DNA of 64,000 nucleotides from DATKZM01 sp035527975 (GTDB lineage Bacteria; Pseudomonadota; Alphaproteobacteria; JAPULJ01): NCBI GenBank assembly GCA_035527975.1, contig DATKZM010000030.1, positions 62,001 to 126,000 on the forward strand, given 5' to 3'. Under the pieces are notes generated by a model that was given only the letters and a program-made list of their open reading frames with translations, was not told the origin of the DNA and searched no databases. Position numbers and translations under genes: made by a program. Position 1 is the stretch's first letter; every line of letters starts with the position of its first letter. Shown here in pieces: positions 57,957 through 64,000 of this stretch.

Positions 57957-58102
57957 GAAGCTTGGCCTCGGCCGGGGTTGAGCAGGCGCCAGCGTTTCCG
58001 GACGCCCGCCCGAATTGACCGGTCCCCGGCAACTGTCATACTTAACGCGCGGAAATCGGGCCGCTCCTTAGCACGACTGTACCAACTGTTACCAGTCAGC
58101 GC

Positions 58103-59920
58103 GTGCCGCGCGGCCGGCCCGGACGGTTCCACCTGGTTACCAAGCCGGCGCGCCCCGACCGAATTCTGCCACGCGCTACTCGGAGGTTCGCACCCAAATT
58201 GCATAGCCTGCTGACCGGATCGCGGCCATACATTCTGCTCGTGCTGCTGTGCCTGGCGTTCTTTTTGCCGGGCCAGTCGGCGTTGCCGCCGGTCGACCGC
58301 GACGAGGCGCGTTTCGCCCAGGCCACGCGGCAGATGCTGCAAACCGGCGATCTCATCAACATCCGCTTCCAGGACACACCCCGGCACAAAAAGCCTGCGG
58401 GGATCTATTGGCTGCAGGCGGCGTCGGTCGGGCTGTTCGGCGAGACGAACGCGAACGCCGTCTGGCCCTATCGGCTGCCCTCGGTGCTGGGTGCGATCGC
58501 GGCGGTGCTGCTGACCTTCGCACTCGGCTGCGTGCTGTTCGAGCGACGTGTCGCCTTCCTTGGCGCTGCGGTTCTGGCCAGCTCCACATTGCTCGTCATC
58601 GAGGCGCATCTCGCCAAAACCGATGCAGTGCTGCTGGCCTGCATATTGGCGGCGATGTTGGCGCTGGCACGGATTTACGCCGGAGCGCGCGACTCTTATG
58701 AACACGAAAAGCCGGAGATCGGATGGTCCGCGCCGATCGTGTTCTGGGCGGCGCTCGGCGTCTCCGCCCTGGTCAAAGGTCCGATCGGGCCGATGGTGGC
58801 GCTGCTCACCATTGCCGCGCTCTGGATCGCCGACCGGCGGGCGGGCCGGCCGACACGGCTGATCGCGCGGCTGAAGCCCCATATCGGCGTGCCGCTGGCG
58901 GCCGCGATTTTTGCGCCCTGGCTGATCGCCATCATGAGCGCCACCGGCGGCAGCTTCGTCGGCGACGCGGTGAAGAGTGATCTGTTGCCCAAGCTGATCT
59001 CGGGCCAGGAGGGGCACGGCTTTCCGCCGGGCTATTTCCTGTTTCTGCTGACCGCCACGATGTGGCCGGGCGCGCTCTTCGTCTGGCACGGCATCGTCTG
59101 GGGCTGGCAGAACCGCTGGGAATGGCCGGTGACGTTTTGCGTCGCCTGGGCACTGCCCTCCTGGATCGTCTTCGAGCTCGTGCCGACCAAGCTGCCGCAT
59201 TATGTGCTGCCGCTCTACCCGGCGCTGGCACTGCTTGCCGCGCGCGCGGCCTTCGCCGTGGCAGAGGGCGACATTCCGCGCTTCTATAAATGGGACAGCC
59301 GCCTCGCACTTGGCGCCTTCGCCGGCGTCGCGCTTGCCATCGGCGGTGGTCTGGTGGCGCTGCCGATCGCCCTCGACAGCCGCTTTTCCTGGGCCGCGCT
59401 GGTCCCGCTCGCTGTTGCGATCGGTCTGTCGGCTTACGTGCTGATCCAATGCCACCGCGCCCGCGTGGTTCCGGCACTCGCCGCCGCCATCATCGGCGCC
59501 GCCTTCATCTTTGGTCCCGCTGCGCAGTGGGTGCTGCCGGGGGTCGAGGCGCTGTGGCTGTCGCGTTCGGCCGGGCGGCTGGTCCAAAAGAGCGCGCCCA
59601 CTGCCAGGCCGACCACGCCTGGGCCGACCGTCGCGGCGAGCGGCTATCACGAGCCGAGCCTGGTCTTTATCCTGGGCCGGCAGACCAAACTGATCGCCCC
59701 GGAAGAGATCGCAACAACCATGCGCGGCGATGCCTCGGTGCTGGGGCTCATCGGCGCCGACAAGGAAGGGCGGTTTCGCGCCGCCCTGGCAGGCGATGCC
59801 GTCCGGCTGAAGGCGCTCGGCACGGCGCGCGGCTTCAATTATTCCAAGGGCAACTGGGTGACCCTGACGCTCTACCGCCTGACGCCCAAGAAGGCGCGCG
59901 CTGTGCGGGATGCACGGTGA
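58103..59920 (+). CDS. ArnT-like GT39/GT83 glycosyltransferase
   Basis: 605 aa polytopic membrane protein of the PMT/ArnT type. Catalytic first periplasmic loop PPVDRDEARFAQATRQML (DEAR/RDE motif), followed by TPRHKKPAGIYWLQAASV (the KP-x2-YW metal-site loop). About 12-13 helices, then a periplasmic carboxy-terminal domain from residue 480. It transfers a sugar from a polyprenyl-phosphate carrier to lipid A or a surface glycan. The amino-terminal 30 residues are basic and poorly supported; the start may be internal. Confidence 0.9.
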   Translation: MPRGRPGRFHLVTKPARPDRILPRATRRFAPKLHSLLTGSRPYILLVLLCLAFFLPGQSALPPVDRDEARFAQATRQMLQTGDLINIRFQDTPRHKKPAGIYWLQAASVGLFGETNANAVWPYRLPSVLGAIAAVLLTFALGCVLFERRVAFLGAAVLASSTLLVIEAHLAKTDAVLLACILAAMLALARIYAGARDSYEHEKPEIGWSAPIVFWAALGVSALVKGPIGPMVALLTIAALWIADRRAGRPTRLIARLKPHIGVPLAAAIFAPWLIAIMSATGGSFVGDAVKSDLLPKLISGQEGHGFPPGYFLFLLTATMWPGALFVWHGIVWGWQNRWEWPVTFCVAWALPSWIVFELVPTKLPHYVLPLYPALALLAARAAFAVAEGDIPRFYKWDSRLALGAFAGVALAIGGGLVALPIALDSRFSWAALVPLAVAIGLSAYVLIQCHRARVVPALAAAIIGAAFIFGPAAQWVLPGVEALWLSRSAGRLVQKSAPTARPTTPGPTVAASGYHEPSLVFILGRQTKLIAPEEIATTMRGDASVLGLIGADKEGRFRAALAGDAVRLKALGTARGFNYSKGNWVTLTLYRLTPKKARAVRDAR

Positions 59921-61431
59921 GCCGGCCGGGCACAGGGATGCGCGGCGCGCGGCCCGCGGCGCTTTCGTTCACCGGCCTGGTGCTGGCGACGGCCGCGATC
60001 GTGGTGTTGTTTCGCCTCTTCCCGGAAATCGATCTTTGGTTCCAGCGTCTGTTCTGGGACGAGACGCAGGGGTTCTTCCTCAAGAACAGCGCCTTCGCGA
60101 CGGTCTTCTATAAGGGCATCCGCTGGGCGACGCCGGTCGTGGTCGTCCTGTTATGCGTTGTGCTGCTGCTTGGGTTCGTGCGCACCAGCGAGGCCACAAT
60201 TCGAGCGCGCAAGCCGGCACTTGTCCTCCTCGCCTGCATCGCCATTGGGTCGGGACTGATCGTCAACACGCTGCTCAAGGACCAATGGGGCCGGGCGCGG
60301 CCGAGCCAGATCACCGAGTTTGGCGGTGTCATGCAATTCACCCCGCCCTTCGCCATCGCCGAACAGTGCGAGCGCAACTGCTCGTTCGTGGCTGGCCACC
60401 CATCATTGGTTTTCGCGTTTTTCGGCCTGGCCTTGTTTGCCGGGAGGCGGCGAGGGCTGGCTCTGGCGGCGGTCACGGTCGGCGGCGCGATGGCCGGGCT
60501 CGGCCGCGTCATACAGGGCGGGCATTTCCTGAGCGACGTGATTTTTTCCGGCGTGGTGATGTTCATCGTCTCCTGGGTGCTCTACCGGCTGGTGCTGCCG
60601 CTGCGCCTTGATGGCGCGATGCCCCGCGCCGGTGCGCCGCCGGGCGCGCGCAAGGCCGGGGGTGAGATCGCGGTTTTCCTGCGCGAGCTCTTCGCGATTG
60701 CCCGCGCCAAGCCTGTCTCGGCAACACCGTCGCATCTGGAGGCAATGGGCACGCGGCTGCTGACGCTGGTGTCGCTGGCGACCGTTGTGGCCTGCGCGCT
60801 CGGGATCTTGTGGATCGACCGGCCGCTCGCCCTTGCCCTCAAGGCGAATGCCGGCGGTCTGGCCGGGCTGGCGGAGGCGATCGCCGCCTTCGGCAGCTCG
60901 ACCATGTGGCTGGTCGCCGCCGGGGTGATGGGCATCGCACTGTGGCTGGCGAGCCGGCGGGTAGACACGGAGGATGCGGCGGAACGTTACCGCGAGGCCT
61001 CGCAGCGCGCGCTTTTCTTCCTGGTTGCGGTGGGCGGCGCGGGGCTCACGGTCAATCTCCTCAAGTTCGTCTTTGGGCGAACCCGACCGCGCCTGCTGTT
61101 CAGCGAAGACGCCTACGCGTTCCAGTTCTTCGGGACCAATGCCGATGTCTGGTCGTTCCCGTCGGGCCATACGGTGACCGCAGCGGCGGTCGCGGCAGCA
61201 ATCTATTTCCTCTGGCCGCGGCTAGTGGCGCCGTTCGCCGTGTTGGCGGTGCTGGTCGGATTGGCGCGTGTCGTGCAGACCGTGCATTATCTGAGCGATG
61301 TTCTGTTCAGTATCTATCTCGCCCTGATCTTTACGCTCTCAACCAAGGTGTGGTTTGAGCGCCGCGGCTTTCTCATCTTCGCGCATGACGGCACGGCCGG
61401 AGACCGCTTGGTGAGCGAACCGGCGGAATAG
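59917..61431 (+). CDS. Double PAP2 membrane phosphatase
   Basis: 504 aa made of two complete PAP2 domains. Domain 1: KDQWGRARP, SFVAGHPSLVF and GRVIQGGHFLSDV. Domain 2: KFVFGRTRPRLLF, SFPSGHTVTAAAV and ARVVQTVHYLSDV. Both therefore hold the three-part KX6RP, SGH and RX5HX3D site, although domain 1 has AGH for SGH. Such enzymes remove phosphate from undecaprenyl-PP or lipid A. Start is a GTG overlapping the ArnT-like stop (GTGA); ATG at 59938 is the alternative. Operon context points to recycling of the carrier or lipid A 1/4' dephosphorylation. Confidence 0.88.
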   Translation: MSRPGTGMRGARPAALSFTGLVLATAAIVVLFRLFPEIDLWFQRLFWDETQGFFLKNSAFATVFYKGIRWATPVVVVLLCVVLLLGFVRTSEATIRARKPALVLLACIAIGSGLIVNTLLKDQWGRARPSQITEFGGVMQFTPPFAIAEQCERNCSFVAGHPSLVFAFFGLALFAGRRRGLALAAVTVGGAMAGLGRVIQGGHFLSDVIFSGVVMFIVSWVLYRLVLPLRLDGAMPRAGAPPGARKAGGEIAVFLRELFAIARAKPVSATPSHLEAMGTRLLTLVSLATVVACALGILWIDRPLALALKANAGGLAGLAEAIAAFGSSTMWLVAAGVMGIALWLASRRVDTEDAAERYREASQRALFFLVAVGGAGLTVNLLKFVFGRTRPRLLFSEDAYAFQFFGTNADVWSFPSGHTVTAAAVAAAIYFLWPRLVAPFAVLAVLVGLARVVQTVHYLSDVLFSIYLALIFTLSTKVWFERRGFLIFAHDGTAGDRLVSEPAE

Positions 61432-61460
61432 CGGCAAAGATTTTGGGGAGGGAGTTTCAG

Positions 61461-62312
61461 ATGGACGCTGCTGCAAACCTCGAACAATGGATTGGCAAAA
61501 AACAGACGGCCGAAGATGTCGTCACGGCGCGGATGCTCGATCACATGGGCTCCACGCTTGGCCGCGAAGACCCACCGGCGCGCGCGGGCGATGCCATGCC
61601 GCCCGGCTGGCAGTGGATGGTCTGTGCGTCGGCAGTAGGCCCGAAAGACACGGCGCCCGATGGGCTGTCCAAGAGCGGCGGCATTCTGCCGCCAATCCCC
61701 TTGCCGCGCCGCATGTGGGCCGGCGGCCGCATGACGATCCACCGGCCGCTCCGCGTCGGCGAGGCGGTGCGCTGCGTGACGACGATCAAATCGGCCGTGC
61801 AGAAGGTCGGCCGCAGCGGGCCGATCGCCTTCGTCACGCTGGCCTACGACTATTCGGGCGAAAACGGTCTGGCGGTCGCCGAGGAGCTCGATGTCGCCTA
61901 CCGCGCCGCCGCGCAGCCGGGCGAGACCGCACCGCCGCCGGCCGCCGCGCCGATGGAGGCGCGCTGGACGCGCACGGTCACGCCCGATCCGGTGTTGTTG
62001 TTCAAGTACTCCGCGCTCACGTTCAACCCGCACCGCATCCATTACGACCGGCCCTACACGACCGAGGTCGAGGGCTATCCGGGATTGCTGGTGCACGGGC
62101 CGTTGATCGCCACGCTGTTGCTCGACCTGATCCGCCGCAATACCGACCGGCCGCTCAAATCGTTGTCATATCGCGCGATGCGCCCGCTCTACGACACCGC
62201 ACCCTTCGCGCTATGCGGCGCGCCGACGGACGATGCCAGCGGCTGCGTCGTCTGGGCGCTCGACCCCGAAGGCGCAGTCGCGCAGCAGATCGAGGCGGAC
62301 TTCGGGGCGTAG
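61461..62312 (+). CDS. MaoC/hot-dog-fold acyl-CoA hydratase (itaconyl-/mesaconyl-CoA hydratase-like)
   Basis: 283 aa with two hot-dog parts. The amino-terminal half has PLPRRMWAGGRMTIHRPLRVGE; the carboxy-terminal half has the hydratase dyad region ALTFNPHRIHYDRPY and YPGLLVHGPLIATLL with the catalytic Asp/His pattern. This two-domain arrangement fits mesaconyl-C4-CoA or itaconyl-CoA hydratases. Start chosen with GGGGAGGGA at 61446-61454; an upstream in-frame ATG at 61443 is inside that ribosome site. Reaction is inferred from family. Confidence 0.85.
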   Translation: MDAAANLEQWIGKKQTAEDVVTARMLDHMGSTLGREDPPARAGDAMPPGWQWMVCASAVGPKDTAPDGLSKSGGILPPIPLPRRMWAGGRMTIHRPLRVGEAVRCVTTIKSAVQKVGRSGPIAFVTLAYDYSGENGLAVAEELDVAYRAAAQPGETAPPPAAAPMEARWTRTVTPDPVLLFKYSALTFNPHRIHYDRPYTTEVEGYPGLLVHGPLIATLLLDLIRRNTDRPLKSLSYRAMRPLYDTAPFALCGAPTDDASGCVVWALDPEGAVAQQIEADFGA

Positions 62313-62331
62313 AGGAGGCCGGTAGCTCTGC

Positions 62332-63201
62332 TTAACCCCCGTCAGCGACAAGCCCATCGACGGTGACGGTGGCGGGGCCCTCGAAGTCGCGGTCGTGACC
62401 GAGGCTGGGAATGCGTTTGCGTGCTTGGGCCACCTTGGCCATGTCGATCTCGGCGAGGATCACACCTTCGCCCTCGCCGGCCTCGGCGAGGATTTCCCCC
62501 CACGGATCGACGATCAGCGAGTGGCCGTAGGTCTTACGGCCTTGCGCGTGCTCGCCGCATTGGGCGGGCGCGATGACGAAGGCACCGGTCTCGATCGCCC
62601 GCGCGCGCATCAGCACATGCCAATGCGCCCGGCCGGTCGTCACGGTGAAGGCCGAGGGGATGGTGAGGATGCCCGCTCCGGCATGGGCGAGCGCGCGGTA
62701 GAGCTGCGGGAAGCGAAGGTCGTAACAGATCGTGAGCCCGATGAGGCCCCACGGGCTGGGCGCCACCACCGCCTCGCTGCCAGGCCGGATACGCTCGCTC
62801 TCGCGGTACCACTCGTCCTCGCGCAGGTTCACATCGAAGAGGAATATCTTGTCATAGCGCGCGGCGATGTTGCCGGCGGCGTCGATCAGGAAGGAGCGGT
62901 TGGACAGTTTCTCGGCGCCCCGGTCGCGGATCGAAAGCGAGCCCAGCAGGATCCACGTCCCGGTTTCCTGGGCCAGCGCGCGGAAGGCCGGCAACGCTGG
63001 ATGTTCGTTTTCGGGCAGCCCCTTGGCGAGCGCGAGCTTGGTGTCGGGCTCGATCAGGGTCGCGTTCTCGGGCAGCGTAATGAAATCAGCGCCTTGCCTG
63101 GCGGCTTCGCGGGCAAGCGCCAGCCCGCGCGCGACATTCGGCTCGATCTCCCGCCCGGCGGTGATCTGGACGCAGGCTGCGGTGAAGCTCGCAGGGGTCA
63201 C
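62332..63201 (-). CDS. Nitrilase-superfamily amidase (Nit/deaminated-glutathione amidase type)
   Basis: 289 aa. Catalytic triad E45 (ITLPENATLI), K118 (RYDKIFLFDVNL) and C159 (LTICYDLRFPQLYR). The branch matches Nit1-type proteins that repair deaminated glutathione made by aminotransferase side reactions. Encoded 18 bp downstream of grxC, a pairing I recall as recurrent in alphaproteobacteria, consistent with a glutathione-related role. Confidence 0.9.
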   Translation of the reverse strand: MTPASFTAACVQITAGREIEPNVARGLALAREAARQGADFITLPENATLIEPDTKLALAKGLPENEHPALPAFRALAQETGTWILLGSLSIRDRGAEKLSNRSFLIDAAGNIAARYDKIFLFDVNLREDEWYRESERIRPGSEAVVAPSPWGLIGLTICYDLRFPQLYRALAHAGAGILTIPSAFTVTTGRAHWHVLMRARAIETGAFVIAPAQCGEHAQGRKTYGHSLIVDPWGEILAEAGEGEGVILAEIDMAKVAQARKRIPSLGHDRDFEGPATVTVDGLVADGG

Positions 63202-63219
63202 TGTTTCCTCAATCGCGGG

Positions 63220-63483
63220 TCACGCAGTGTTTGCCAGCAGCGCGTCGAGCTCGCCCTGGGCTTCCAGCGTGTAAAGCTCGTCGGAGCCGCCGATATGGCG
63301 CTCGCCGATCCAGATCTGCGGCACCGAGTTCGCGCCGCCCGCCCTGGCGCTCATCTCGGCGCGCTTCTTGGGATTGAACGTGACGTCGATCTCATCGAAG
63401 GCAACGCCCTTGGAGTCCAGCAGCGCCTTGGCACGGTAGCAGAAGCCGCATAGGCCGGTGGTATAGATGGTGACGTCGGGCAT
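63220..63483 (-). CDS. grxC: Glutaredoxin 3
   Basis: 87 aa thioredoxin-fold protein with active site CGFC (TTGLCGFCYRAK), cis-proline in NSVPQIWIG and the glutathione-binding HIGGSDEL. It reduces disulfides and glutathionylated proteins with GSH. CGFC instead of the common CPYC is a modest deviation. Start ATG at 63483 is fixed by the family amino terminus; the upstream extension is antisense to repeats. Confidence 0.93.
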   Translation of the reverse strand: MPDVTIYTTGLCGFCYRAKALLDSKGVAFDEIDVTFNPKKRAEMSARAGGANSVPQIWIGERHIGGSDELYTLEAQGELDALLANTA

Positions 63484-63587
63484 TCCGGGGCTCCGTAGCC
63501 GATTGCAGGGATGTCGCATCTCCCCCCAACTATTTATAGGTCGGCGCGGGTAAATTTTCCATGGGGCTTGCCGCGGGGGTGACTGGT

Positions 63588-63740
63588 CAAAAAAAGAGGG
63601 CCGGCGTGAGCCGGCCCAAGTTTGGGGTCTGGAGAGAAGGCTCGAAAGACGAGCCTCGAGGAGGAAGCCGGAAAAGGACCCAATCTGCGATTCAAGGGAG
63701 GGAGGTCGGCCGCATGGGGGATACGGCATGAATGATCGCG
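63588..63740 (-). ncRNA. Candidate small RNA with CCUCC motifs, left copy
   Basis: Minus-strand transcript predicted to end at the terminator 63589-63617. Reading 5' to 3' it would carry CCUCCCUCCC (63696-63705), CCUCCUCGAG (63656-63665), a hairpin GGCUCG-UCUUU-CGAGCC (63639-63655) and the terminator stem. CCUCC-rich stem loops are typical of alphaproteobacterial sRNAs that target ribosome-binding sites. The 5' end is a guess. Duplicate 3' end at 63943. Confidence 0.4.
63589..63617 (-). terminator. Minus-strand intrinsic terminator, left copy
   Basis: GGGCCGGC-GTGA-GCCGGCCC (63598-63617), with seven A residues at 63589-63595 on the plus strand, that is a U-run on the minus-strand RNA. Confidence 0.85.
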
Positions 63741-63824
63741 TCTTGAAATCCTCCTCCGTTCTAACTCCGCACGACGGCAACGCCGTCGATGAGGAGGAGC
63801 TTATGCGAGGCCCGGCTTGAGGGC

Positions 63825-63840
63825 TGTGACGGCTGTCACA
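63825..63840. promoter_or_regulatory. CRP-type palindrome
   Basis: TGTGACGGCTGTCACA has perfect TGTGA-N6-TCACA geometry. It lies upstream of the candidate minus-strand sRNA. Regulator unknown. Confidence 0.45.
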
Positions 63841-63952
63841 GGGGGGCGAAAAAATTAACCAGCAGCCAAAAATTTTTTATTTTTCGTTTTATTTCAGACT
63901 ACTAGACAATGAGAATTATTGCTCTTTCACATCGAATCGGTGGTGACCGGCC

Positions 63953-63981
63953 AAAAAAAGAGGGCCGGCGCGAGCCGGCCC
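63953..63981 (-). terminator. Minus-strand intrinsic terminator, right copy
   Basis: Same stem GGGCCGGC/GCCGGCCC with loop GCGA (63962-63981) and seven A residues at 63953-63959. Ends a transcript that begins beyond the window. Confidence 0.85.
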
Positions 63982-64000
63982 AAGTTTGGGGTCTGGAGAG

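Larger units (their letters stand above)
63484..64000. other. 517-bp gene-free right end with tandem repeats
   Basis: No protein gene supported. It contains a 58-bp direct repeat (63579-63636 and 63943-64000, 55 of 58 identical, offset 364 bp), each with a minus-strand terminator, a CRP-like palindrome at 63825-63840, several (A)GGAGG/CCTCC runs, and an AT-rich segment around 63850-63930 that could be a promoter for minus-strand transcription. Confidence 0.7.

Noticed and set aside
63220..63780. 186-codon frame extending glutaredoxin upstream
   Set aside because: The extension crosses a strong transcription terminator and repeat sequence and is not part of the glutaredoxin fold.
63904..63925. 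GAGAATTATTGCTC resembling a Fur/iron box
   Set aside because: Only about 10 of 15 positions match TGATAATnATTATCA and symmetry is poor; no gene start is near.

Overview
The window is a stretch of G+C-rich chromosome (roughly two thirds G+C by eye) densely packed with genes, most of them on the minus strand. The gene content, the Zur-type operators, the short palindromic intergenic repeats containing CTTCGACAAGCTCAG, the grxC-nit pair and the many substrate-uptake and ring-oxygenase genes suggest a metabolically versatile alphaproteobacterium. The order or genus cannot be fixed from the sequence alone. I saw no tRNA, rRNA, CRISPR array, intact insertion sequence or phage gene.

Layout. 1-3245: end of an enoyl-CoA hydratase gene, a MarR regulator, hemN behind an FNR-type box, and a small secreted cytochrome c with a terminator. 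3262-18383: a large aromatic-catabolism island. It has two Rieske oxygenases, a beta subunit, a Rieske ferredoxin, an SDR (likely diol dehydrogenase), an extradiol dioxygenase, an alpha/beta hydrolase, a cupin, an IclR regulator, an ABC uptake system, and an unusual tail of a ThDP enzyme plus an aspartate-dehydrogenase-like protein. 18686-24183: TPR-oxygenase, Fpg/Nei glycosylase, L,D-transpeptidase, MepA-like endopeptidase, DUF1015 protein. 24201-27461: Zur-controlled zinc uptake (znuA divergent from zur-znuC-znuB). 27475-33771: a GldA/F/G-like ABC module with a DUF4340 protein, then a class III nucleotide cyclase.

33816-41318: a compact eight-gene operon led by a GntR/HutC regulator. It encodes a LeuC/LeuD-type hydratase, a KRCGH-type C-C lyase, an isochorismatase-family amidase, two PuuE-like ring-opening amidohydrolases and a flavoprotein. 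Read together, these enzymes suggest a route imide -> half-amide -> alkylmaleate -> alkylmalate -> pyruvate plus a short acid. This is the best candidate in the window for an undescribed pathway. A 36-bp palindrome in front of the operon recurs with one change in its core about 6 kb away, upstream of a tautomerase-SnoaL fusion gene, which defines a small regulon. A TRAP transporter (42584-45712) lies between the two sites.

45886-53159: a methyltransferase with a small coiled-coil partner, the tautomerase fusion, a GFA protein, a TauD-like oxygenase, an SDR joined in frame to a relic of an oligopeptide-ABC ATPase, a dienelactone-hydrolase/SnoaL fusion and a MarR-like regulator. 53433-61431: a MATE exporter, a gamma-glutamyltransferase, then an envelope-lipid group (LAB_N protein, GT2 transferase, ArnT-like transferase, double PAP2 phosphatase). 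61461-63483: a MaoC-type hydratase, nit and grxC. 63484-64000 carries a 58-bp direct repeat containing strong minus-strand terminators, probably the 3' ends of tandem small RNA genes that run off the right edge.

Short repeats are common between genes. At least four palindromic families are present, and copies of one of them supply the TAG stop codon of two different genes.
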